64,000 bases of DNA from CAWEYO01 sp963813315 (GTDB taxonomy: Bacteria > Pseudomonadota > Alphaproteobacteria > Rhizobiales > Rhizobiaceae), in the NCBI GenBank assembly GCA_963813315.1, contig CAWEYO010000013.1:186001-250000 (forward strand), in the 5' to 3' direction. A program made the translations under genes and the position numbers. The notes beneath the pieces were generated by a model that ran no database searches, was not told the origin of the DNA, and saw nothing but the letters and a program-made list of their open reading frames with translations. Below, piece by piece: positions 46,001-53,851 of the stretch (positions are counted from its first letter, which is position 1; each line of letters begins with the position of its first letter).

Positions 46001-46942
46001 GATCGAAAATTGCGGCTTCGCGCCGATATCTAAAAAGGCTGTGCCATCGGCTGTATAGGGATCGTCTGCGGGACCCGTCTCGAAGCGGAATTCGTCGATG
46101 CCGAGTTTCTGGTGGTTGAATGAGAATTGTCCGTTGATCCTGAACGGGCGCGGCCTTTCTCTGGCAGTCTTCTGCGTTGCGGAGCCGGCGGACCGGCTTT
46201 CGCCGCCTGGCAATTCCGCCCGATCCGTCCCGCCGGCGCCAAGCCGGAACGTGCCGGCATAGCGCATCGCCCCTTCCTCGAGACGGATATCGCCGTCAGC
46301 TTCGACCGCGACGGGATATGCCGCGGGATCGGCCTTGATCCTCAGCCGCAAGGCGCCGGTTTCGTCGACCTTGCCTGTCGATATCGCCAGCCTGCCGGAC
46401 ACGCCGTCGAAATCGAGCGTTCCGTCGGCGCGCCAGGGCCCCGAGAATGAGCTGGCCGAAACGTCGGCATTGATCTTGGACACAAGGTGCGTACGGCCGC
46501 TCGCCCCATGCCGGATGACAACCTGCCCGTCGGTGACCGCCAGTTTTTCCAGCGAAATCCGCGACGCATCGAAGGGCGGGGTGGGACGCATCGCCCAGTC
46601 GACAGCGCCGTCGGCAGCGATGCCGATCGATACATTCGGCCGGACAAGCCGCATGTCGAAGATCAAGATTTCGCCCCGCAGGAACGGCGCCAGCTCCGCA
46701 TCCATCGAAAAGGTCTCGGCGGTCATCGCCGCTTCGCCGCCTGATGGGCCGGCAACGACGACGTGAGAGAACGTCACCGACGGAAACGGCAGGATCCTGG
46801 CCGACACCCCTCCTTCGACGGTGACCTTTCGGCCCAGGATCGCGCTCGCCTCGCGCTCGAAATCCGCCCGGTAGGAGGTCCAGTCGACAAAGTAGGGACC
46901 GACCAGCGCCAAGGTCAGCGCCAGCACGATCATTCCACCCAC
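43037..46942 (-). CDS. Giant AsmA-like envelope protein with C-terminal coiled coil
   Basis: About 1301 residues. One N-terminal membrane helix (MIVLALTLALVGPYFVDW), then the AsmA domain (REASAILGRKVTVEGGVSAR and a long beta-rich body), a second AsmA-type block around residues 850-1080 (VKGDLTGTVSATGKSVEAMV), and a Glu/Ala/Arg-rich helix at about residues 1128-1250 (EEARRKAEEAARARAEAEAK) before a Pro-rich tail. AsmA-type proteins are thought to move phospholipids between membranes. Start is uncertain: GTG at 46942 is used, but the helix extends upstream (LARLFVIV), so a CTG near 46972 or a lost ATG is possible. Stop codon supplied by a family B repeat. Confidence 0.85.
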   Translation of the reverse strand: MGGMIVLALTLALVGPYFVDWTSYRADFEREASAILGRKVTVEGGVSARILPFPSVTFSHVVVAGPSGGEAAMTAETFSMDAELAPFLRGEILIFDMRLVRPNVSIGIAADGAVDWAMRPTPPFDASRISLEKLAVTDGQVVIRHGASGRTHLVSKINADVSASSFSGPWRADGTLDFDGVSGRLAISTGKVDETGALRLRIKADPAAYPVAVEADGDIRLEEGAMRYAGTFRLGAGGTDRAELPGGESRSAGSATQKTARERPRPFRINGQFSFNHQKLGIDEFRFETGPADDPYTADGTAFLDIGAKPQFSIKAKGAQVRFDEAVGARETVKGITLPGRIAAVEKALHGLPKPAIPGKIDIDLPAVVAGDTTIRDVRLSAEPAAEGWLVKSLAATLPGRTTLEGSGLLRANGELGFAGSLLLAVGQPSGFAAWLAKDVDEAVRRIPAAGFRANVEITSKQQRFDDLELILGSAEFRGRIDNRQPDDAKPSMRVDLTGEALDVDGMAAFASLFVSDAGASRLAGHDLDFKIKAGPVSIAGLTAANVDTALRLRDRTLEIDRLSIAGLSGATISATGRVSDLPGNPSGNLDASIIAVDLAPLIAALAARYPSSALTRELHKRAEAYPGLFSDSRIDVVASAVPGEGQTNDIAISASGVAGATDFTLTATGNGKAEAPETAAVSLLFSAKNANAEALMALYGLPALPLGAAGSGETSLEARGTLAGGLETTLGFTGEGTQARFAGNVTAWNDALTAKGKIQLDASDIEPWLMTAGASLPGMGLGLPVGFTADAEYAKGLLTLSGMNGTVEEGAVSGDLRAELKEGIPHLTGSLSVDELELAPAVSMVLGEAALQREGKVWPAGPLQDEVSAPFTADLDLAAGALSAGVFGTASDARMKARLDREGMRLGDVSAKAFDGQLSGLVELKNTDGTGLFSAQFKLVGADLGTGMAAAAPVGKGDLTGTVSATGKSVEAMVAALSGSGTAALQDLTITGLNPQAFPAIIAEADRIGRDIDAAGTAAFAPPIVGAGAFVARNAELAFNIAGGVLRAPPLTLDNPAATVTVEVGADLNAGTVSATGAIAYRPGDENLVGSEPVVRFAASGPIGGALTGHFDTQPLAQFLTQRALEKEQARVEAMQAVLIEKQRLRREARYYAALQEERERVAEELRRADEALRLEAEEEARRKAEEAARARAEAEAKAKAEEAARQKAADEALARATAAEARRKEAEEAAQRAADAIRLTERERARLEAQRNAPATLPGVEGTPLPPANLRDQPAPARPSGQRPIRPFSIENFLRSLGQ

Positions 46943-47082
46943 AATGACGAAAAGCCTCGCCAGTACCCTGATCCCAAAATGCGGTTATTTCCGCAACAAG
47001 ATTACCCGCATCCGCGTGTCGATAAAGTGGCAATTCGCCGTTCGCCAGCTACCACATCCAGCCACTGGAGCCTGTTTCCTTA

Positions 47083-47126
47083 GAGCATGATCCGAAAAGT
47101 GTGTCACGGTTTTCGGAAAAGCTCAC
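47083..47126. repeat. Family B-like hairpin before FAD oxidase end
   Basis: AGAGCATGATCCGAAAAGTG TGTCACGGTTTTCGGAAAAG CTCAC, the CCGAAAA/TTTTCGG hairpin of family B in the 186-base spacer between the AsmA and FAD-oxidase genes. No gene seen in the spacer. Confidence 0.55.
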
Positions 47127-47128
47127 GG

Positions 47129-48538
47129 TCAGGCGCTCAGTATCTTGCCCGGATTAAGAATATCCAACGGATCGAGCGCTTTCTTTATGCTCCGCATGAG
47201 GTCGACGGCGTCGCCCAGTTCGCGGTCGAGGAAGGCGGCCTTGCCCTGCCCGATACCATGCTCTCCGGTGCAGGTTCCGTCCATTCCCATCGCCCGGAGG
47301 TTGAGCCGTGCCACGAATTGCTCGGCCCGCGAAATTTCGTCCGGATCATTGACGTCCATCAGCACGAGCACGTGGAAATTGCCGTCTCCGACATGGCCTA
47401 CGATCGGCGCGACCAATCCCGTCTCAGCAATGTCGGCTTCGGTTTTGGCAATGCATTCCGCTAGTCGCGAGATTGGCACGCAGACATCCGTCGAAAGACC
47501 TTTTGCGCCGGGCCGCAGAGTGAGTGCCGACCAATAGGCCTCGTGTCTTGCCTTCCAGAGCCTTGACCGCTCTTCCGCGATTTCTGTCCACAGAAACGGC
47601 CCGCCGCCAAAGTCTTGCGCGATCTCCCCGAAACTTTGCGCCTGTTCCTTAACGCTGGCATCGCTGCCGTGGAATTCAACGAAAAGGCAGGGGGTTTCGG
47701 GATAGTCGAGTTTCGAATACCGGATCATCGCCCGCATCTGAAGCGCGTTGACCAGTTCGATCCGCGCCACTGGCACGCCCATCTGAATCGTCGCAATGAC
47801 GGCGTTGCAGGCCGCTTCCACATCCGGAAACGGACAGACCCCGCCAGAGATCGCCTGTGGAATGCCGTGGAGCTTCAGCGTCAGCGACGTGATGATGCCG
47901 AGCGTTCCTTCCGAGCCTACGAGAAGCCGCGTCAGGTCGTAGCCGGCGGATGACTTCCTCGCCCGCGTCGCCGTGGTGATCAGCCGGCCGTCGGCCATGA
48001 CCGCCGTCAACGCCAGCACATTGTCGCGCATCGTGCCATAGCGGACCGCATTGGTGCCGGACGCGCGTGTCGCCGCCATGCCGCCGAGGCTGGCGTTCGC
48101 TCCCGGATCGATCGGAAAGAACAGGCCGGTGTCGCGCAGGTGCGTGTTCAGGTCCTGTCGCGTTACGCCTGCTTCCACCGAGCAGTCGAGGTCGTCGGCG
48201 TTAACCGCAAGCACCCGGTTCATCTGCAGCATATCGACCGAGATGCCGCCGCCCGGCGCGTTGACATGCCCTTCGAGCGAGGTGCCCCTACCGAACGCAA
48301 TCACCGGAACGCGATGCTCGGCACATACCTGCACGATCTCCTGCACCTCGCCAGCCGATTGCGGAAACGCCACGCCGTCCGGCGGCTGGGTCGGGATATA
48401 GGTGGTGGTGTGGCCATGCTGCTCGCGAATCGCCTGGCCGGTCTGAAAGCGCTCTCCGAAACGCTGCTTCAATATGGCGAGAACGGTCTGGATGCCTTCC
48501 TCGTTGCGCTCGACCCGCCTGAAGTCGCTCAGAGCCAT
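47129..48538 (-). CDS. FAD-linked oxidase (D-lactate/glycolate dehydrogenase type)
   Basis: 469 residues, VAO/PCMH flavoprotein. FAD-binding segment VPVIAFGRGTSLEGHVNAPG GGISVDM and FPIDPGANASLGGMAATRAS GTNAVRYGTMRDNV; C-terminal substrate domain with GHVGDGNFHVLVLMDVND and CTGEHGIGQGKAAFLDREL, the His/Asp ligands of D-2-hydroxy-acid dehydrogenases (D-lactate cytochrome type, GlcD). Substrate not decidable from sequence alone. Likely peripheral on the inner membrane, passing electrons to the respiratory chain. ATG 48538. Confidence 0.9.
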   Translation of the reverse strand: MALSDFRRVERNEEGIQTVLAILKQRFGERFQTGQAIREQHGHTTTYIPTQPPDGVAFPQSAGEVQEIVQVCAEHRVPVIAFGRGTSLEGHVNAPGGGISVDMLQMNRVLAVNADDLDCSVEAGVTRQDLNTHLRDTGLFFPIDPGANASLGGMAATRASGTNAVRYGTMRDNVLALTAVMADGRLITTATRARKSSAGYDLTRLLVGSEGTLGIITSLTLKLHGIPQAISGGVCPFPDVEAACNAVIATIQMGVPVARIELVNALQMRAMIRYSKLDYPETPCLFVEFHGSDASVKEQAQSFGEIAQDFGGGPFLWTEIAEERSRLWKARHEAYWSALTLRPGAKGLSTDVCVPISRLAECIAKTEADIAETGLVAPIVGHVGDGNFHVLVLMDVNDPDEISRAEQFVARLNLRAMGMDGTCTGEHGIGQGKAAFLDRELGDAVDLMRSIKKALDPLDILNPGKILSA

Positions 48539-48665
48539 GTTTTCCTCCGCGAATGGACCAGCGCGCGCTCTTGAGAAGCTCTATTCCTCCGGTAATCTGC
48601 CGATCCGCCGGTTTTGTCCAGCGGGGCAACCAATTCGAACTCGATCTCAAGAACAGGAATAAACG

Positions 48666-49151
48666 ATGACCGCAGCGGCCCCTTTTGTCTCTCGCGTTAT
48701 GAAGGTCGAGAAAGACTGGATCGACTACAACGGCCACCTGAACATGGCCTATTACAATGTGCTGTTCGATCGCTGCTCGGACGAGGCGGTCGAACTGATC
48801 GGGCTTGGCCCGGACTATGTGCGGGATCGCGGACTGACCTTCTACACGGCCGAAATCCACGTCTGTTACGTGCAGGAACTGCATCTCGGCGACAACGTTA
48901 CCGTCTCCTTTCAGCTTCTCGACCACGACGAAAAGCGGATGCGCGCCTACCAGGAAATCCACCATGTGGACGGCTGGCTTGCAGCCACGTCCGAGTCGCT
49001 TTCGCTCCATGTCGACATGGCCGGACCTAATGTCGCGCCTTTCCCGCCTGACATCCTGGCGCGGATTGAAACGATGCGCGCTGCCCATGCCGGCCTGCCG
49101 ATGCCTGAACGCGCCGGGCGCTCGATCGGCATCCGGCGCAAACCCGCCTAA
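48666..49151 (+). CDS. Hotdog-fold acyl-CoA thioesterase
   Basis: 161 residues, 4HBT family. Catalytic region IDYNGHLNMAYYNVLFDRCS with Asp and the NGH turn, followed by FYTAEIHVCYVQELHLGDNV. This DYNGHLN type resembles the carnitine-linked thioesterases of rhizobia. Short lead and C-terminal tail RSIGIRRKPA. Single gene, divergent from the FAD oxidase and convergent with the dienelactone hydrolase. Confidence 0.88.
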   Translation: MTAAAPFVSRVMKVEKDWIDYNGHLNMAYYNVLFDRCSDEAVELIGLGPDYVRDRGLTFYTAEIHVCYVQELHLGDNVTVSFQLLDHDEKRMRAYQEIHHVDGWLAATSESLSLHVDMAGPNVAPFPPDILARIETMRAAHAGLPMPERAGRSIGIRRKPA

Positions 49152-49179
49152 GCGCCGGTGGCCGGGCGCGCCTCGGCTG

Positions 49180-50055
49180 CTAACTCAGCTTCTCTTTGAA
49201 AAACGAAACCGTCCGGCCCCATGCAAGATCCGCAGCCTCCTTGTTGTAGCGGGCGGCCGAGGTGTCGTTGTTGAAAGCATGCTGAGCGCCATCGTAGACG
49301 TAAACCGTGTATTGCTTGCCGGCCGCATCGAGTGCTGCCTTGTAGGCGTCGATGCCGGCATTGACGCGTTCGTCCTGCCCGGCATAGTGCAGCAGCAAGG
49401 GCGCCTTGATCTTGGCGACATCCTCCGCCTTGGGCTGCCGGCCGTAGTAAGCCACGGCGGCAGTGAGGTCCGGAGCGTTGACGGCGAGATCATTGACGAG
49501 GCCGCCGCCCCAGCAGAAGCCGACCGCGCCCACTTTCCCGTTCGACGATTCGTCGCCTTTCAGAAAAGCCACCGTTGCAACGCCGTTCGCGACCGTCTTT
49601 GCGGCATCGAGTTCGCCGAACATCTCACGTGCCTTGTCTTCGTCCCCCGGCGTGCCGCCGAGCGGGGAAAGGAAATCGGGCGCCAGCGCAACGAACCCCT
49701 CCAGTGCGATGCGCCGTGCGACATCCCGGATATGCGGATTGAGACCGCGGTTCTCGTGGATGACGATCACCGCTCCCAGCTTGCCGCTCCGGTCGGCCGG
49801 CTGCACCAGATAGGCCATCATGTCACCGCCGTCGCCGGGATATTTGATGTCCTCCCCCTTCAGTCGGGAATCGTCCTCGGCGACCATGGCTGCCTGCGCC
49901 GCGTTAGCGGCAAGCAGCGGCGCGACGGCCGCAGCCGCCGCGCCCGAGCCGGCCAGCTTCGTCAGCTTCTCCATGAAGTCGCGTCGGTCGAGCGTCAGGT
50001 GGGTGTATTCATCATAGGCGTCGATCATCGCCTGAGTGATGACTTGCGTGGCCAT
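49180..50055 (-). CDS. Dienelactone hydrolase family protein, exported
   Basis: 291 residues. Twin-arginine signal near the N-terminus (TLDRRDFMEKLTKLAGSGAA followed by an Ala-rich stretch), so probably Tat-exported. Alpha/beta hydrolase with a Cys-Asp-His triad: Cys in GAVGFCWGGGLVNDLA, Asp in HYAGQDERVNAG, His in VYDGAQHAFNND. Homologues of this YghX-type group hydrolyse diverse esters/lactones; substrate unknown. Start at ATG 50055 (MATQVITQAMIDAYDEYTH); the open frame extends to 50154 without similarity. Confidence 0.9.
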   Translation of the reverse strand: MATQVITQAMIDAYDEYTHLTLDRRDFMEKLTKLAGSGAAAAAVAPLLAANAAQAAMVAEDDSRLKGEDIKYPGDGGDMMAYLVQPADRSGKLGAVIVIHENRGLNPHIRDVARRIALEGFVALAPDFLSPLGGTPGDEDKAREMFGELDAAKTVANGVATVAFLKGDESSNGKVGAVGFCWGGGLVNDLAVNAPDLTAAVAYYGRQPKAEDVAKIKAPLLLHYAGQDERVNAGIDAYKAALDAAGKQYTVYVYDGAQHAFNNDTSAARYNKEAADLAWGRTVSFFKEKLS

Positions 50056-50277
50056 GCCATTCTTCCTCCCATTTGAATGCTGGTGAGCCGAAAAAATAGG
50101 CCGCGACGCCGACCCGTCCAGTAACGCCTGAGTGAACCATGCCGCGGCGCTCAACAGTCTGGCCAGGCAGACAAATGAAGCTGCCCTATCGCGCTCGTAT
50201 TTTATGAGTCCACGACCTGGTCGCAGACCGGGCCTTTTCAGGCCTCGATGACCCGCCGCCTGTGGGCGAGCATGTAA

Positions 50278-50325
50278 CTTTTCTGGCCTTTCCTGCCCGA
50301 ATCACTACATTTCGGGTCTGATGCC
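50278..50325. repeat. Degenerate family B hairpin at the uvrD start
   Basis: CCTGCCCGAATCACTACATT TCGGGTCTGATGCCAGG: CCCGAA/TTCGGG hairpin whose last part contains the uvrD ATG (compare TTCGGGTCCGATGCTC). The start codon may therefore be repeat-derived. Confidence 0.5.
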
Positions 50326-53014
50326 AGGTTTTCCGGACGACATGCCCTTCTTCGACGGGGACACATCTCCCCGAGGCGCGCCCGCACGTCCGGCTGGCGC
50401 GCCCTCCGGCATCGCGGCGCGTGCCATGGCCGCCCGTCAAGGTTCCATGCCACGCTATCTGGAAGGCCTCAATCCGGAGCAGCGGCTCGCCGTCGAAACG
50501 ACCGAAGGACCAGTGCTCGTTCTGGCCGGTGCGGGAACCGGCAAGACACGCGTGCTCACCAGCCGCATCGCCCATATCCTCAGCCTTGGGCTGGCCTTCC
50601 CTTCGCAGATTCTCGCCGTCACCTTCACCAACAAGGCCGCGCGCGAAATGAAGAGCCGCATAGGCGTCCTTGTCGGCGAGGCGATCGAAGGCATGCCGTG
50701 GCTCGGCACCTTCCACTCGATCGGCGTCAAACTGCTGCGGCGTCATGCCGAGCTTGCCGGCCTGAAGAGCAACTTCACCATCCTCGACACCGACGACGTC
50801 GTGCGGTTGATCAAGCAGCTCATCCAGGCCGAGGGCCTGGACGACAAACGCTGGCCGGCGCGCCAGTTCGCCATGATGATCGACAACTGGAAGAACAAGG
50901 GCCTGGGCCCGGCAGAAATTCCGGAGGGCGACGCCCGCTCCTTCGCCAACGGCAAGGGCCGCCAACTCTTTCAGGCCTATCAGGACCGGCTGACGACGCT
51001 GAACGCTTGCGATTTCGGCGATCTGCTCTGCCATCCGATCCGTATCTTCCGGGCGTATCCGGATGTTCTGAAAGAATATCACCGCAAGTTCAAATACATC
51101 CTCGTCGACGAATATCAGGATACAAATACGGCGCAGTACCTGTGGCTGCGCTTGCTCGCGCAGCGGCCGAGCGCCAGCGCCCATACCTCCCCCTCAAAGG
51201 GGGAGATGTCGGCGAAACCGACAGAGAGGGCTAGAAATGCGCAGCGCGAGACACCCCCCTCTGCCCTGCCGGGCATCTCCCCCTCAAGGGGGGAGATTGG
51301 CCAAATGGGAGCGCCTAGCCCGGCCTCCAAAGTCAACATCTGCTGTGTCGGCGATGACGACCAGTCGATCTATGGCTGGCGCGGGGCCGAGGTCGACAAC
51401 ATCCTGCGTTTCGAAAAGGATTTCCCGGGCGCCAAGGTCATCCGCCTCGAGCGCAACTACCGATCCACCGCGCATATCCTCGGAGCTGCCTCCCACCTGA
51501 TCGCTCACAACGAGGGGCGGCTGGGCAAGACACTTTTCACCGATGCCGTCGATCCGGAAGATTCCAAGGTCAACGTCCATGCGGCGTGGGACTCCGAGGA
51601 GGAAGCCCGTGCCCTTGGCGATGAAATCGAACGGCTTCAGCGCAACGGCCATGCCCTTAATGACATGGCGATCCTCGTCCGCGCGTCCTTCCAGATGCGC
51701 GAATTCGAGGACCGTTTCGTCACGCTCGGTCTCAACTACCGCGTTATCGGCGGTCCGCGTTTCTACGAGCGGCTGGAGATCCGTGACGCCATGGCGTTCT
51801 TTCGCGTCGTCGCGCAGCCCGCCGACGACCTTGCCTTCGAGCGCATCGTCAACGTGCCGAAGCGGGGCCTGGGCGAAGCCACCATCCGCCAGATCCATGA
51901 CACAGCGCGCGCCTGCCGCATTCCATTGCTTCAGGCGGCCGCCGAACTCGCCGAAAGCGACGAGCTGAAGCCGAAGCCGCGGTCAGCGCTTCGCGAGGTC
52001 GCGGCAAATTTCGAACGCTGGCAGAAGGTGCTCGACACCAGGCCGCATACCGAGCTTGCCGAGATCATTCTGGAGGAGTCCGGCTACACCGACATGTGGA
52101 AGAACGACCGGTCGGCGGAAGCGCCCGGCCGTCTCGAAAACCTCAAGGAGCTCATTCGCTCGATGGAGGAATTCGAGTCGATGCGCTCTTTCCTCGAACA
52201 TGTCGCACTGGTCATGGATGCAGAGCAGAACGAGAATCTCGATGCCGTCAACATCATGACATTGCATTCGGCCAAAGGGCTGGAGTTCGAGACGGTTTTC
52301 CTGCCCGGTTGGGAGGAAGGGTTGTTCCCGCACCAGCGCTCGCTCGACGAAGGGGGGCGCTCCGGTTTGGAGGAGGAACGCCGCCTTGCCTACGTGGGCC
52401 TGACCCGCGCCAAGAAGAACCTGCACATCTGGTTCGTCTCGAACCGCCGCATCCATGGTCTCTGGCAGTCAACCATCCCGTCACGCTTTGTCGAGGAATT
52501 GCCGGAGGCTCATGTGGAGGTGGCCGAGGGTGACTCCTCTTACGGCGGCTATGGCTCGGGATATGGCGGCGGCTCCCGCGGCAGATCTGGAGAGCGTGGG
52601 CCCGGCCGGCAGAATCCGTACGGCGCCTCACGCTTTGACAAAGTCGGCCAGCCCGGCTCGTTCTCAAACACCTACGCCACGCCCGGCTGGCAGCGGGCGC
52701 AACAGAACCGCACCGAAGCAACCGACCGCAACTGGGGCACGCGCTCGGGCCACGCGGTAGAACGCATCGGCTATGGCGAGGTCAATTCCGGCTACGGCGC
52801 CGGCCGCGGCTCGGTGAAAGGCCGAACCATCGAAGGCGAGCTGGTCGCCAAGTCCGTCTCCACCGACCCTTCCCCGTTCAAGCTCGGCGACCGGGTGTTC
52901 CACCAGAAATTCGGCAATGGCAACATCGCGGCAATCGACGGCAACAAGCTCACCATCGACTTCGACAAGGCCGGGCAGAAGAAGGTGCTGGACAGTTTCA
53001 TCAGCGGAGTGTGA
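50321..53014 (+). CDS. uvrD: UvrD/PcrA-type DNA helicase with in-frame repeat insertion
   Basis: Superfamily 1A 3'-5' helicase for nucleotide excision and mismatch repair; 897 residues. Q motif LNPEQRLAVETTEGPVLVLA, Walker A GAGTGKTRVL, Ia FTNKAAREM, II DEYQDTN (263-269), III GDDDQSIYGWRG (344 onward), IV RNYRSTAHIL, V IMTLHSAKGLEFETVFLPGW EEGLFPH, VI EERRLAYVGLTRAKKNL. Between II and III there are 74 residues against about 24 in E. coli UvrD; the extra part (about 285-335) is encoded by family D repeat DNA. Gly/Arg-rich linker at 745-790, then a Tudor-like KLGDRVFHQKFGNGNIAAID at the C-terminus. ATG 50321. Confidence 0.94.
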   Translation: MPGFPDDMPFFDGDTSPRGAPARPAGAPSGIAARAMAARQGSMPRYLEGLNPEQRLAVETTEGPVLVLAGAGTGKTRVLTSRIAHILSLGLAFPSQILAVTFTNKAAREMKSRIGVLVGEAIEGMPWLGTFHSIGVKLLRRHAELAGLKSNFTILDTDDVVRLIKQLIQAEGLDDKRWPARQFAMMIDNWKNKGLGPAEIPEGDARSFANGKGRQLFQAYQDRLTTLNACDFGDLLCHPIRIFRAYPDVLKEYHRKFKYILVDEYQDTNTAQYLWLRLLAQRPSASAHTSPSKGEMSAKPTERARNAQRETPPSALPGISPSRGEIGQMGAPSPASKVNICCVGDDDQSIYGWRGAEVDNILRFEKDFPGAKVIRLERNYRSTAHILGAASHLIAHNEGRLGKTLFTDAVDPEDSKVNVHAAWDSEEEARALGDEIERLQRNGHALNDMAILVRASFQMREFEDRFVTLGLNYRVIGGPRFYERLEIRDAMAFFRVVAQPADDLAFERIVNVPKRGLGEATIRQIHDTARACRIPLLQAAAELAESDELKPKPRSALREVAANFERWQKVLDTRPHTELAEIILEESGYTDMWKNDRSAEAPGRLENLKELIRSMEEFESMRSFLEHVALVMDAEQNENLDAVNIMTLHSAKGLEFETVFLPGWEEGLFPHQRSLDEGGRSGLEEERRLAYVGLTRAKKNLHIWFVSNRRIHGLWQSTIPSRFVEELPEAHVEVAEGDSSYGGYGSGYGGGSRGRSGERGPGRQNPYGASRFDKVGQPGSFSNTYATPGWQRAQQNRTEATDRNWGTRSGHAVERIGYGEVNSGYGAGRGSVKGRTIEGELVAKSVSTDPSPFKLGDRVFHQKFGNGNIAAIDGNKLTIDFDKAGQKKVLDSFISGV
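51185..51299. repeat. Two family D arms in frame within uvrD
   Basis: Arms in outward orientation: CTCCCCCTCAAAGGGGGAGA TGTCGGCGAAACCGACAGAG, then a 21-base spacer and CACCCCCCTCTGCCCTGCCG GGCATCTCCCCCTCAAGGGG GGAGATT. They encode TSPSKGEM and GISPSRGEI. The right arm matches 14369-14411 closely; there is no stop in the coding frame. Confidence 0.88.
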
Positions 53015-53036
53015 AGGCCCAACCGCGCTGTTGCTG

Positions 53037-53081
53037 GGGCTTCGAACCGAAAGTGGAAACCGCTTCGGGTCCGATGCTCTA
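53037..53081. repeat. Family B half-element supplying a stop codon
   Basis: On the minus strand: TAGAGCATCGGACCCGAAGC GGTTTCCACTTTCGGTTCG. Its TAG ends the secreted unknown at 53079-53678. It fills most of the 64-base gap to uvrD. Confidence 0.8.
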
Positions 53082-53678
53082 ATGCTCATGCACCATTTTG
53101 GTCGGCTCTTCCAAAAGACTGAAATCATACCCGTCGCATTTCACATCGGGGTTGGTCGGACTGAACATCCCCAGCGGATTGTCCTTGAACAGCCACGCAT
53201 GCAGATCATAGTGGACAAAGTCCTTTGGAATGAGGGGTTCATGTCCCTCCATCGGACCCTGGAAGGGCTGGCCAAAAAGGCTCGGCCGTTCTTTGGCGGC
53301 TGCCAGCGGGACGAGCCACTCAGCGGCAACCAGGCGCAATTTCTCGCCGTCGGGCTCATAGATCAGCACGTTTGGCCGCATTGGGTCTGGCATGGGCCCT
53401 GTCACCGTGAGGTTGACGAAGTGCACACCCATGCCTCCCTTCGCATACTCCATGCGCCCTTCAATCTTCTCTCCGCTGTAATGAACGCAACCCACCGTCG
53501 AGAGATAGAGATCGCGCACCGCTGCATACGGGTCCTGGTATTTTTCCATCACCTTACGCAATGCGTCGAGTTCAGCCTTGTTCGGCTCCTCGGCTTCGGC
53601 CGCGCTCAGGACAGGGCCCGCACACAAAAATCCAGCCAGAGCAATGACGGCGCACCGGGCGTGACTTGTAGTTTTCAT
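53079..53678 (-). CDS. Conserved secreted protein of unknown function
   Basis: 199 residues. Sec signal peptide (MKTTSHARCAVIALAGFLCA GPVLSAAEA, cleavage about residue 28). Mature part has LDALRKVMEKYQDPYAAVRD, a Cys in STVGCVHYSGE and LHAWLFKDNPLGMFSPTNPD with a second Cys in DVKCDGYDF, so a disulfide is possible. Family function not recognised. The ATG at 53678 follows a strong GGGGGGA site. The TAG stop is the first codon of a family B repeat. Confidence 0.78.
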   Translation of the reverse strand: MKTTSHARCAVIALAGFLCAGPVLSAAEAEEPNKAELDALRKVMEKYQDPYAAVRDLYLSTVGCVHYSGEKIEGRMEYAKGGMGVHFVNLTVTGPMPDPMRPNVLIYEPDGEKLRLVAAEWLVPLAAAKERPSLFGQPFQGPMEGHEPLIPKDFVHYDLHAWLFKDNPLGMFSPTNPDVKCDGYDFSLLEEPTKMVHEH

Positions 53679-53851
53679 CGTGATTCCCCCCAAGTTGTAT
53701 TTCAGGACGGTCGTCTGCAACCTTCGCGTAGTCGCGAAACAGGTGGGTCGACCGGAATTCTACTGATGAACCAGCAGTAAATCTGGCATCGTTCACACAA
53801 TTTGTAAATTCCCCGGCGTCACCGCCTAAAGGCCAAATTGATTGCGTACTT

